Both the position numbers and the translations under genes were made by a program. Shown in pieces: positions 17,548-26,127 of a stretch of 64,000 nt of DNA. The number at the start of each line of letters is the position of its first letter. Within the stretch, counting starts at the first letter, position 1. The notes beneath the pieces were generated by a model. That model did no database searches and was not told the DNA's origin. It worked only from the letters and a program-made list of their open reading frames with translations. Origin of the DNA: Flavihumibacter fluvii (GTDB taxonomy: Bacteria > Bacteroidota > Bacteroidia > Chitinophagales > Chitinophagaceae). Location: assembly GCF_018595675.2 (NCBI RefSeq), contig NZ_CP092333.1, forward strand, positions 1,946,001 through 2,010,000. The letters are read 5' to 3'.

Positions 17548-18895
17548 ACTTGCTTAATCTGCGGTAAAGTGCGGTACGCGTAAGGCCTAATTCCCTGGCC
17601 GCTTTAGTGATATTTCCGTTATGTTTTTCAATGACCTTTAAAATGGTATTTTTTTCGATGGCACTCAGTTTCAGCTCAGAAGGCTCATCATTATCTTCGG
17701 TCACAAATTCGATTGGAGAGAATAAAAGATCGCTTGCTTTCAGCACCTCCCCTTCCGCCATAATCACCGCTCTTTCGATGGTATACTGCAGTTCCCGGAC
17801 ATTCCCGGGAAATGCATAGGTCAACAATTTGTCGGTAGCGCTTTCATCGAAATTCAATAGCGGCTTCATATACTTTTTACTGTACATGGTGTTGAAATAA
17901 TTTGCCAGCAGTAAAATATCTTTTCCTCTTTTTCTAAGCGGCGGCATGATGATCTCTACCGTATTGATGCGGTAAATCAGGTCCTTCCGGAAACGGTTCT
18001 CATTGGCCAGTTCAGAGATGGGCAGGTTAGTGGCACAGATGAGGCGGACATCAATGGGGATGGGCGTATTCGAACCCAGCCTGATCACCTGCCTGTTCTG
18101 CAACACACTCAGCAATTTTGCCTGTTGCTGTAAGCTGATGTTCCCGATCTCATCGAGAAAAACTGTGCCACCGTTGGCCGCTTCGAAACGGCCGGCACGG
18201 TCTTCACGGGCATCAGTGAACGCGCCTTTTTTATGTCCGAATAATTCACTTTCAAACAAAGAATCGGTTAACGCACCCACATCCACCTTCACAAAAGGCT
18301 TGTCGGCCCTCAGGGAATGCTGGTGGATCGCTTTAGCAATGAGGTCTTTGCCGGTGCCGTTCTCACCCAATACCAGGATATTGGCATCAGTTGGGGCGAT
18401 CTTTTCGATCTTATAAAAGATGGCCTGCATCTGTTCAGAGTTCCCCAAAAGTTCATTGCCAATGAGGGAGCCCGCCGGCAAACTTTTATCGCCGGAATGA
18501 TCACCATCACGTTTCTTCAATACTTCCCTGATGGTATTGATGAGGCGGTCGTTATGCCAGGGCTTCACAACAAAATCTGAAGCACCGTCTTTCAGGGAGC
18601 GAACAGCCAGGTCAACATCACCATAGGCAGTGATCATGATCACTGCTGCGTCGGACTTCAATTCCTTCACCTTGCGCAACCAGAACAGGCCTTCATTACC
18701 TGTATTGATAGAACTTGTGAAATTCATATCCAGCAAAATCACATCAAATTTTTTATTGCTGAGGATTTGCTGTAACAATTGCGGGTTCTTTTCCGTCACA
18801 ACATCTTTGACTTCTGTTTTGAGCAGGAGGCGTACCGCAGTGAGGACGTCGGTGTCATCGTCGACCACCAGGATGGATGCATTTTTTAAAGTCAT
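17537..18895 (-). CDS. Sigma-54-dependent response regulator, NtrC family
   Basis: A 452-residue three-domain regulator. The receiver has VDDD at 11-14, phosphoacceptor Asp56 and Lys111. The AAA+ domain has Walker A GENGTGKD at 178-185, a GAFTDA loop at 224-229, Walker B GGTVFLDEIG and FPGNVRELQ. A C-terminal Fis-type helix-turn-helix follows (ELGLTRTALYRRLSKYDI). The sigma-54 contact loop reads GAFTDA instead of canonical GAFTGA. The ATG at 18895 is chosen because a −7-like TATCATTG (18908-18915) lies upstream of it and the longer start at 18934 adds a non-receiver tail. It diverges from the export operon. Confidence 0.94.
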   Translation of the reverse strand: MTLKNASILVVDDDTDVLTAVRLLLKTEVKDVVTEKNPQLLQQILSNKKFDVILLDMNFTSSINTGNEGLFWLRKVKELKSDAAVIMITAYGDVDLAVRSLKDGASDFVVKPWHNDRLINTIREVLKKRDGDHSGDKSLPAGSLIGNELLGNSEQMQAIFYKIEKIAPTDANILVLGENGTGKDLIAKAIHQHSLRADKPFVKVDVGALTDSLFESELFGHKKGAFTDAREDRAGRFEAANGGTVFLDEIGNISLQQQAKLLSVLQNRQVIRLGSNTPIPIDVRLICATNLPISELANENRFRKDLIYRINTVEIIMPPLRKRGKDILLLANYFNTMYSKKYMKPLLNFDESATDKLLTYAFPGNVRELQYTIERAVIMAEGEVLKASDLLFSPIEFVTEDNDEPSELKLSAIEKNTILKVIEKHNGNITKAARELGLTRTALYRRLSKYDI

Positions 18896-18907
18896 AATTA
18901 TTCGTTG

Positions 18908-18915
18908 CAATGATA
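18908..18915 (-). promoter_or_regulatory. −7-like element of the response-regulator/kinase operon
   Basis: TATCATTG on the minus strand differs from TAnnTTTG at one base and lies 12 bases before the ATG at 18895. This supports the shorter start for the regulator. Confidence 0.35.
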
Positions 18916-18930
18916 GGATTTTTTTTTGCT

Positions 18931-18955
18931 CCACCCGCCGGTTGCTACCGGGTGG
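18931..18955. other. Inverted repeat in the divergent regulatory gap
   Basis: CCACCCG and CGGGTGG form 7-bp arms around an 11-base centre. On the minus strand it is followed by an A-tract, not a T-tract, and on the plus strand no T-tract follows. It therefore does not look like a terminator. It could be a leader hairpin of the regulator mRNA or a protein site. Confidence 0.45.
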
Positions 18956-18967
18956 ATGGAGGAAACA

Positions 18968-19009
18968 AAAGCGGACAGTTGTTGTATCGAAAGCGGACAG
19001 TTGTTGTAT
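18968..19009 (+). repeat. Tandem 20-bp repeat, likely activator-binding sites
   Basis: Two identical 20-bp copies (AAAGCGGACAGTTGTTGTAT) start at 18968 and 18990, with a 22-bp period or about two helical turns. They lie in the divergent gap between the NtrC-type regulator and the adaptor gene, 44 bp or more upstream of a −24-like element. That is the usual place for enhancer sites of a sigma-54 activator. Binding by this regulator is inferred. Confidence 0.75.
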
Positions 19010-19051
19010 TAGCCGGTTTCACATAATATTGATTTACAGCACATTAAAATA

Positions 19052-19067
19052 TGGCACGGGGTTTATC
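19052..19067 (+). promoter_or_regulatory. Putative sigma-54 promoter of the export operon
   Basis: TGGCACG at 19052-19058 is a perfect −24 element. The −12 position, ten bases after GG, reads AT instead of GC within GTTTATC, so the match is incomplete. The predicted start would be near 19078, about 34 nt before the GTG start codon, with the tandem repeat at about −68 to −110. Confidence 0.45.
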
Positions 19068-19111
19068 TATATAGGTTCAGAATAAAGACAGGAACCGAAA
19101 AAAACATTAAC

Positions 19112-20365
19112 GTGGATAGAGTTATAGAAAAAAAGAAATGGTCGACCAAGCGAATCCTGACCATAGCCGGAGTTACCGCATTAGTGGCCCTGATTACTGG
19201 CAGCTACTATTTTACTTCAGGTAACAGCCAGTTGAATGTAGACACAGAAAGAATTACGATCGCCGAGATCAAGAAAGGTATATTCCAGGAAAATATTCCG
19301 GTAAATGGGATAGTGCTGCCGGTGACCACTATTTACCTGGATGCAACAGAAGGTGGCCGGGTGGAAGAAAAGTATGTGGAAGATGGGGCAATCATGAAAA
19401 AAGGCCAACCTATCATGAGGTTGAGTAATACTGACCTGGAGCTGAGCCTGTCGAACCAGGAAACGCAGGTATTCAATGTTTTGACACAAATGCAGATCTC
19501 AAAAAACAATGCCGACCAGAATACCATTACCCGCCTGAACCAGATGGCAGAAGTGGATAATGCTGTGAAAGAAGCTGAAAGGGTATATACCGTAAATAAA
19601 AAATTATATGCCCAGAAGGCCATTGGTGCCCAGGAATACAAATCTTCGGAAAACCTGTGGCAGTACCAGGTAACCAGGAAAAAACTGACCGAAGATATCT
19701 TAAGGAAAGATTCGATATCCAACCGGGTGCAACTATCCCAGGGACAGCAATCTTATGAAAGGATGCAGAATGCCCTTTTGCTGATGCGCAAAAAAGTGGG
19801 CGACCTGGTGGTAAGGGCTCCTGTGGATGGCCAGCTGACCTCATTGGATGCAGAGATCGGCCAGTCCAAAAATAAGGGCGAAAGGCTGGGACAACTCGAT
19901 GTGCTAAGTGGATTCAAAGTAAGGGTGGATGTAGATGAACATTATATCTCCAGGATCTTTACGGGACTGAGCGGCAATTTTGATTTTGCCGGAAAGAACT
20001 ACAAGCTGGCCATCAAAAAAGTATATACTCAGGTAACCAATGGACGTTTCCAGGTAGATATGGAATTTGAAAATGAAGTGCCGAAGGGTATCAGGCGTGG
20101 CCAGACCCTGCAGATCAGGCTGGCACTGAGTGAGGAAAAGCAGGCCCTGTTATTACCGAAGGGTGGGTTTTACCAGCAGACCGGGGGCAACTGGATCTTC
20201 AAAGTAAATGAAGCCGGAACCAAGGCTTATAAGGTAGACATCCAGCTGGGCATGCAGAGCCCGGATAACTATGAAGTATTGAGTGGGCTGGAACCTGGCG
20301 ATAAAGTAATCACCAGCAGTTATGAGAACTATGGAACCATGCAGGAACTTATCCTAAAGAAATAA
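19112..20365 (+). CDS. Periplasmic adaptor (membrane fusion protein, HlyD/MacA type)
   Basis: A 417-residue adaptor starting with GTG. One N-terminal membrane helix (about 14-32) anchors it. A biotinyl/lipoyl-like half (GRVEEKYVEDGAIMKKGQPIMRL is interrupted by the hairpin) flanks a long alpha-helical hairpin at about 110-225. The second lipoyl half (VGDLVVRAPVDGQLTSL) and beta-barrel/membrane-proximal domains follow. It should link the inner-membrane permeases to the TolC-type channel encoded at the far end of the cluster. It is the first gene of the operon and the only adaptor for all six permeases. Confidence 0.93.
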   Translation: MDRVIEKKKWSTKRILTIAGVTALVALITGSYYFTSGNSQLNVDTERITIAEIKKGIFQENIPVNGIVLPVTTIYLDATEGGRVEEKYVEDGAIMKKGQPIMRLSNTDLELSLSNQETQVFNVLTQMQISKNNADQNTITRLNQMAEVDNAVKEAERVYTVNKKLYAQKAIGAQEYKSSENLWQYQVTRKKLTEDILRKDSISNRVQLSQGQQSYERMQNALLLMRKKVGDLVVRAPVDGQLTSLDAEIGQSKNKGERLGQLDVLSGFKVRVDVDEHYISRIFTGLSGNFDFAGKNYKLAIKKVYTQVTNGRFQVDMEFENEVPKGIRRGQTLQIRLALSEEKQALLLPKGGFYQQTGGNWIFKVNEAGTKAYKVDIQLGMQSPDNYEVLSGLEPGDKVITSSYENYGTMQELILKK

Positions 20366-20392
20366 ATAGCCATTAACCATTAAACCTTTTTT

Positions 20393-20599
20393 ATGAAACA
20401 AAAATTATTACCTGTGGCATTCCTGCTTTTGGTATTGGCTATTGGTTCTTCGCCATCCCATAGCAACGGGTATGCTGCTAAAGGCTTTCACCAAACAAGT
20501 ATAATGAAGTCTTCAGCCGGACCTTCATCCACAAATCCTGAAAAAACAACTGGTTCCCATTTAACAGATTCACCAGTCACCATTTTATTATCCTTTTAA
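20393..20599 (+). CDS. Small secreted protein of unknown function
   Basis: A 68-residue frame whose N-terminus (KLLPVAFLLLVLAIGSS) looks like a signal peptide. The rest is Ser/Thr/Pro/Gly-rich with no recognised domain. It sits 27 bp after the adaptor and 9 bp before the ATPase gene, in the same direction, as expected for an operon member. Coding status rests on the signal peptide and spacing only. It could be a small periplasmic accessory or signal peptide of the export system, or a chance frame. Confidence 0.5.
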   Translation: MKQKLLPVAFLLLVLAIGSSPSHSNGYAAKGFHQTSIMKSSAGPSSTNPEKTTGSHLTDSPVTILLSF

Positions 20600-20608
20600 T
20601 CAATTAAT

Positions 20609-21286
20609 ATGATCAAGATCACCAACCTGGAAAAGATCTACCGCACAGAAGAAGTAGAAACTGTTGCACTTAACAAATTATCCTTTGAAGTAAAGGAAGG
20701 CGAGTTTATTGCTGTAATGGGTCCCTCAGGCTGCGGTAAATCAACCCTTCTGAATATTCTTGGCTTGCTGGATGATCCGGATGCCGGAAGTTTTTTATTC
20801 AATGGCATCGAAGTGGCCAAATTCAATGAGCGCAAACGGGCAGACCTACGCAAGCACAATATCGGTTTTGTCTTCCAGAGCTTTAACCTCATTGATGAAC
20901 TCACCGTATTTGAAAATGTGGAATTACCGCTCATCTATACTGGGGTGAAAGCTGCAGAAAGGAAAAAAATAGTGGAAGAAGCGCTTGACAAGATGCTCAT
21001 CATGCATCGCCGGAACCATTACCCACAGCAGCTATCAGGCGGACAACAACAAAGGGTGGCTGTTGCGCGGGCAGTAGTGAACAATCCCAAACTGATACTG
21101 GCGGATGAACCGACCGGTAACCTTGATTCCAGCAATGGTAACGAGGTGATGCAATTGCTGACCGACCTGAATGAACAAGGCACCACTATTATCATGGTTA
21201 CGCACAGTGAACATGATGCGAGGTATAGTCATCGCGTGATCAGGATGCTCGATGGCCAGACTGTAATGGAAAACCTGATGGCATAA
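20609..21286 (+). CDS. ABC transporter ATPase (MacB/LolD type), first copy
   Basis: A 225-residue ATPase with Walker A GPSGCGKST (38-46), Q-loop FVFQSFN near 87-93, signature LSGGQQQRVAVARA (142-155), Walker B LILADEP (162-168), D-loop GNLDS (170-174) and H-loop VTHSE. All catalytic motifs are intact. It belongs to the MacB/LolD/FtsE branch that drives FtsX-type permeases by mechanotransmission. It lies directly upstream of the six permease genes and most likely powers them. Confidence 0.95.
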   Translation: MIKITNLEKIYRTEEVETVALNKLSFEVKEGEFIAVMGPSGCGKSTLLNILGLLDDPDAGSFLFNGIEVAKFNERKRADLRKHNIGFVFQSFNLIDELTVFENVELPLIYTGVKAAERKKIVEEALDKMLIMHRRNHYPQQLSGGQQQRVAVARAVVNNPKLILADEPTGNLDSSNGNEVMQLLTDLNEQGTTIIMVTHSEHDARYSHRVIRMLDGQTVMENLMA

Positions 21287-21306
21287 ACAATTAACAATTG
21301 AAATTT

Positions 21307-23661
21307 ATGTGGAGGAATTACCTGGTCATATCATGGCGTAACCTGGTTAAAAGTGTAAGTTTTTCGATAATCAATATAGCGGGGCTTACCATCGGCATGT
21401 CAGCCACCATGCTGATATTGCTTTGGGTCTATAATGAATACTCCTGGGATACTTCCTATAAAAAGTACCGCCAGGTATACCATGCTATGAGCAACCGTAA
21501 TTTTAACGGTTCGGTATCAACTGGCCCGGATTTAATGTATCCCCTGCCAGCAGCAGCCAAATCAACCATTCCGGAAATTGAGCATGCCGCCATAGTCAGT
21601 TTCGGGGAAACCACATTATTCAGCAATCAGGATAAAAAATTAAATAAACAAAGTGTAACGGCATCTGCAGAATTCTTTGACCTGTTCAATTATGAATTTA
21701 TTGAAGGTAATGCAACTGCAATCAAGGATCCGGATGCCGTGATCCTTACGGAAAGTACAGCCAGGGCATTATTTGGAACTACTAATATTTATAACCAGCC
21801 AATACAGGTCAACAATGCCCGTACAGCCTATGTAAAAGCAGTAGTAAAAGATGTGCCAAAAAATTCCACGATCCAGTTTGAAGCCATCATTCCGTTCAAT
21901 CCATCATCTCCCCAAATAAAAGAAGCAGAACATGATTGGGTGAACTGCGGGAACCGGATATTTTTCAGCATCCAAAAAGGGGCGGATATAGCAAAACTGG
22001 AAAAGTCGATCCATTCCCTGATCAAGGCAAGAACGAATAGTGATAATCCCACTACTAAGGGAAGTATCGTATTACACCCCATGAGCAAATGGCGGCTATA
22101 TGAGGAATTCAGGGATGGCAAAAACACAGGTGGACGGATCCAGTATGTAAACCTGTTTACCTGGATCGCAGTAATTATTCTGTTGATCGCCTGTATCAAC
22201 TTCATGAACCTTTCAACAGCAAGGTCTGAAAAAAGAGCAAAGGAAATAGGCATCCGGAAAACACTGGGTTCGGCCAGAAAGCAATTACTCGCCCAATTTA
22301 TGGTAGAATCGATCATGCTATCCCTAATTGCATTCATTTTCGCCATCATTGCTGTTACCCTGGTGTTGCCATTTTTCGGGAACATCCTGAATCAAACAAT
22401 CGAAATCCCTTATAGAAATCCATTATTATGGGGCTGTAGCATTGGATTGGTGTTATTTACGGGAGGTATTGCTGGAAGTTATCCCGCCCTGTATTTATCG
22501 GGCTTTGATCCGATCAGGGTACTGAAAGGGACATTACAATCAGGTAAGGCGGCACTGATGCCGAGGAAAGTTTTAGTTACCATTCAGTTCATTGCATCAA
22601 TTATATTGATCACTGCGACGTTGATCATTTACCAGCAATTGAAATATGTGATGAACCGGGAAATCGGATATGATCCGAATAACCTGGTACTGGTCAATTC
22701 CAGTCCGGATACCGACCAGCATTTCAGTGCCTTCAAAAATGAATTACTGAAATCCGGTGCAGTCACTTCAGTTTCCCGTACCTCCAGTCCGATTACCACC
22801 ATTTGGGGATACACTTCAGGTGTTCGCTGGAAAGGCGCGCCGGAGAACGGCAACCTGATCATTGGATTTCTTTTTGCAGATGAGGATTTTTCAAAGACCA
22901 TGAATGCAAAGATGATTGCGGGCCGTGATTTCAGGAACGGAGACAGTACTGCAGTTGTATTTAATAAAGAAGCGATCAAGGTAATGGGTATTGAGTCGCC
23001 TGTAGGTAAAACGATAACCTGGGCCGGACAGGAAAGGACGATCGTCGGCATCATTGATAATATAGTTTTCACCTCCCCTTATGAGGCTGCCACACCCATC
23101 ATGATCAACTATAGCAACCGTTCGCAAAGTACCATGATCCGTTTGAACAGTGGGGTAAACATAAAAGACGCTATTGCGAAAATCGAAACCACGTATAAAA
23201 AATTCAGTGCGGCCTACCCTTTTGAGATGACCTTCACCGACAAGGAATTCGGATTGAAATTTTCCAATGAGAAGATGATCGGAACCTTATCAGTAATATT
23301 TGCCGGACTGGCCATTTTTGTAAGTTGCCTGGGTTTATTTGGACTAGTTTCTTATGCGATAGAAAAAAGGAAAAAAGAGATTGGTATCAGGAAAGTATTG
23401 GGCGCATCGGTGAATCAATTACTTATGATCATGTCCAAAGAATTTTTAATCATCGTGGCCATCGCCTTTTTAGTAGCCATCCCTGTTTCCTGGATGGTGA
23501 TGAACAACTGGCTGAACAATTTCAATTACAGGACAAATATCCATATCGGTATCTATATTATTGCAGGCATTATCATGTTTATTATCACGGTAGTGACCAT
23601 CAGCTTAAACGCAACGAAAGCAGCACTGAGTAATCCAATCAAGTCGCTCCGCACAGAATAA
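21307..23661 (+). CDS. ABC transporter permease with two FtsX domains, copy 1 of 6
   Basis: A 784-residue permease from the ATG at 21307; a TTG at 21298 would add three residues. Layout is TM1 (about 18-40), a MacB-type periplasmic core domain, an FtsX block of three TMs (about 285-400) with EIGIRKTLGSARKQLL, a fourth TM near 425, a second periplasmic domain, and a C-terminal FtsX block with EIGIRKVLGASVNQLL and the ending NPIKSLRTE. The two-FtsX architecture resembles a fused MacB-like dimer. Copy 1 has the least similar N-terminus (MWRNYLVISWRNLVKSVSFS). Confidence 0.93.
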   Translation: MWRNYLVISWRNLVKSVSFSIINIAGLTIGMSATMLILLWVYNEYSWDTSYKKYRQVYHAMSNRNFNGSVSTGPDLMYPLPAAAKSTIPEIEHAAIVSFGETTLFSNQDKKLNKQSVTASAEFFDLFNYEFIEGNATAIKDPDAVILTESTARALFGTTNIYNQPIQVNNARTAYVKAVVKDVPKNSTIQFEAIIPFNPSSPQIKEAEHDWVNCGNRIFFSIQKGADIAKLEKSIHSLIKARTNSDNPTTKGSIVLHPMSKWRLYEEFRDGKNTGGRIQYVNLFTWIAVIILLIACINFMNLSTARSEKRAKEIGIRKTLGSARKQLLAQFMVESIMLSLIAFIFAIIAVTLVLPFFGNILNQTIEIPYRNPLLWGCSIGLVLFTGGIAGSYPALYLSGFDPIRVLKGTLQSGKAALMPRKVLVTIQFIASIILITATLIIYQQLKYVMNREIGYDPNNLVLVNSSPDTDQHFSAFKNELLKSGAVTSVSRTSSPITTIWGYTSGVRWKGAPENGNLIIGFLFADEDFSKTMNAKMIAGRDFRNGDSTAVVFNKEAIKVMGIESPVGKTITWAGQERTIVGIIDNIVFTSPYEAATPIMINYSNRSQSTMIRLNSGVNIKDAIAKIETTYKKFSAAYPFEMTFTDKEFGLKFSNEKMIGTLSVIFAGLAIFVSCLGLFGLVSYAIEKRKKEIGIRKVLGASVNQLLMIMSKEFLIIVAIAFLVAIPVSWMVMNNWLNNFNYRTNIHIGIYIIAGIIMFIITVVTISLNATKAALSNPIKSLRTE

Positions 23662-23671
23662 AACCAATTGT

Positions 23672-26104
23672 ATGCAACTGAATTACCTGAAGATCGCCTG
23701 GAGAAACCTGGTCAAAAACAGGTTCTTCACTTTGCTCAATATTGCAGGCCTTGCCATTGGCGTAGCATGTTTCCTGCTCATTTCCCTGTATGTAACTGAT
23801 GAACTCAGTTATGACCACTATCATGAAAAAGCAGACCGGATCTACAGGATAAATTCAGACATCATTTTCGGGGGAACCGAATTAAAACTGGCGGTGTCGT
23901 CGGATCCCATGGGGGCTGCATTGAAGAAAGACTATCCTGAGGTGGAAGAATTTGCGCGCATCTATGCATCTGAAGGCTCAAAGATGATCAAAAAGGGCAA
24001 TGCCTTTATCCAGGAAAATAATGTGGCCTATGCCGACTCCACCTTTTTTGATGTATTTACGTTTCCGGCAGTGGAAGGCGATACCCATACGGCATTAAAC
24101 GAACCCAATACCGTGGTCATTTCTGCGACAGCAGCACAAAAATATTTTGGCACTACCCATGCCATTGGAAAATTTGTAGAAATAAATGACGATAACCATA
24201 CCTTATTCAAGGTAACGGCTGTAATAAAAGACATGCCCTTAAATTCGCATTTCAGGTATGACTTCCTTTTTTCCATGGATAATGTTGATTATGGCTTCGG
24301 CAATTACCTGAGCCACAATTTTGTCACCTACCTGCTTTTCAAAAAAGGTACTGACATAAAAGCCTTTGAGAAAAAATTTCCGGCCTACGTCAATAAATAT
24401 ATTTTACCACAGGCACAGGGCATGATGCAGGTAAAAAGCATGGAAGAATTTGAAAAAATGGGCAATAAACTAGCCTACCACCTGATTCCCGTAACGGATA
24501 TACATCTTCGTTCGGACCGTTCAGCTGAACTAAGTGTCAATGGAAATATACAGTATGTGTATATCTTTTCAGCGGTGGCTATATTCATCCTGTTAATCGC
24601 CTGTGTAAACTTCATGAACCTGTCCACAGCGCGGTCTGCCAACCGATCCAAAGAAGTTGGCATCAGGAAAGTATTAGGTTCAGAAAAAAATACGCTGGTA
24701 CGGCAGTTCCTGGCAGAATCAACACTTGTTTCATTCATCGCCATTGTGTTTGCTGTAGGTATTACCATGCTGGCCCTCTCCTATTTTAATGGTATTTCCG
24801 GCAAAACTATTTCCATGTCGAAAATTGCAGGTCCGGGCTTTTTAGTATTCCTGTTTTGTTTACCATTTGTAATAGGATTATTAGCAGGAACCTATCCAGC
24901 GTTTTACCTGTCCTCATTCAACCCAATAACAGTTTTAAAAGGAAAATCAAATGCTGCTGCGAAAAAAAGCATGTTGCGCAGTGCCCTTGTGGTGTTCCAG
25001 TTTGCGACCTCTATAATTTTAATGGTCGGCACCATGGTGGTATATAAACAACTCAATTATATCCAGAATAAAAAAATAGGTTTTAATAAGGAGCAGGTAT
25101 TGACTGTAGAAGGCACCTGGTCATTAGGCAATAATTACCAGGCGTTCAGGAATGAGATCGAGAAAATTCCAGGTGTAACCGGAAGTACACAGGCCGCCTA
25201 CCTGCCGGTCAGTTCGAGTTCGAGAAGCGACAATACTTTTTTCAAGGAAGCGGTAATGGATGTAAAAGGCGGGTTCAATATGCAGAACTGGCGGATAGAT
25301 GAAAATTATATTCCGATCATGGGCATGGAGATAGTAGCCGGAAGAAATTTCTCAAAAGCCTTTCAATCAGATTCCAATGCCATCATCATCAATGAGAGTA
25401 CAGCCCAGTTATTGGGATATAAAGACCCGGTTGGAAAAATCATCTATTCCGGGGCCAACCCCGGAGAAGGAACTGTGCCACAGACCATTATTGGCGTGGT
25501 AAAAAATTTCCATTTTGAATCAATGAAGCAAAGGATTGCCCCCCTTTGTTTTACACTGGGCAATGCCAATTGGGTAACTGCCTTCAAGGTTGATAGCCGC
25601 AATCTGCCTTACATTATCAAGGAAGTGGAAAAAAAATGGACGGCGATGGCACCCACCATGCCGTTCCGGTATGAGTTTCTCGATGAAGCGTTTTCCAATA
25701 TGTACAATGCAGAACAAAGGGCTGGGAAAGTGGTGCTGAGTTTCTCCATCCTGGCCATATTAATAGCCTGCATTGGACTATTCGGACTCGCTTCCTATAT
25801 GGCAGAACAAAGGACCAAGGAAATCGGGGTAAGGAAAGTATTGGGTGCAACAGTTAACAACATCGTGACCATGATGTCAAAAGACTTTATGAAACTGGTA
25901 TTGCTATCAGCCTTCTTTGCGATTCCGCTGGCGGCCTGGGGAATGCATTACTGGTTACAGGATTTTGCTTACAGGATCAACCTGAGCTGGTGGATCTTTG
26001 CGGCAGCCAGCCTTTTGGCCATTGTTATTGCACTTATCACGATCAGCTTCCAGGCCATTAAGGCTGCATTAACCAACCCTGTTAAAAGTTTGCGTTCGGA
26101 ATAA
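23672..26104 (+). CDS. ABC transporter permease with two FtsX domains, copy 2 of 6
   Basis: An 810-residue paralogue starting 10 bp after copy 1. It opens with YLKIAWRNLVKNRFFTLLNI. The first FtsX block contains ARSANRSKEVGIRKVLGSEK, and the C-terminal block contains RTKEIGVRKVLGATVNNI and ends NPVKSLRSE. The two periplasmic segments, where substrate and adaptor specificity would lie, differ clearly from those of the other copies, while the TM blocks are conserved. This points to old duplication followed by divergence of the periplasmic part. Confidence 0.93.
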   Translation: MQLNYLKIAWRNLVKNRFFTLLNIAGLAIGVACFLLISLYVTDELSYDHYHEKADRIYRINSDIIFGGTELKLAVSSDPMGAALKKDYPEVEEFARIYASEGSKMIKKGNAFIQENNVAYADSTFFDVFTFPAVEGDTHTALNEPNTVVISATAAQKYFGTTHAIGKFVEINDDNHTLFKVTAVIKDMPLNSHFRYDFLFSMDNVDYGFGNYLSHNFVTYLLFKKGTDIKAFEKKFPAYVNKYILPQAQGMMQVKSMEEFEKMGNKLAYHLIPVTDIHLRSDRSAELSVNGNIQYVYIFSAVAIFILLIACVNFMNLSTARSANRSKEVGIRKVLGSEKNTLVRQFLAESTLVSFIAIVFAVGITMLALSYFNGISGKTISMSKIAGPGFLVFLFCLPFVIGLLAGTYPAFYLSSFNPITVLKGKSNAAAKKSMLRSALVVFQFATSIILMVGTMVVYKQLNYIQNKKIGFNKEQVLTVEGTWSLGNNYQAFRNEIEKIPGVTGSTQAAYLPVSSSSRSDNTFFKEAVMDVKGGFNMQNWRIDENYIPIMGMEIVAGRNFSKAFQSDSNAIIINESTAQLLGYKDPVGKIIYSGANPGEGTVPQTIIGVVKNFHFESMKQRIAPLCFTLGNANWVTAFKVDSRNLPYIIKEVEKKWTAMAPTMPFRYEFLDEAFSNMYNAEQRAGKVVLSFSILAILIACIGLFGLASYMAEQRTKEIGVRKVLGATVNNIVTMMSKDFMKLVLLSAFFAIPLAAWGMHYWLQDFAYRINLSWWIFAAASLLAIVIALITISFQAIKAALTNPVKSLRSE

Positions 26105-26127
26105 TCCTTAATCTTCAAAAAGCAGAC

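Noticed and set aside
18931-18955. GC-rich hairpin as a terminator
   Set aside because: Neither strand has a T-tract after it, and it lies between two divergent genes where no terminator is needed.
18968-19009. Two direct repeats as a minimal CRISPR array
   Set aside because: Only two copies with a 2-bp gap, no spacers and no cas genes; an activator-site interpretation fits better.
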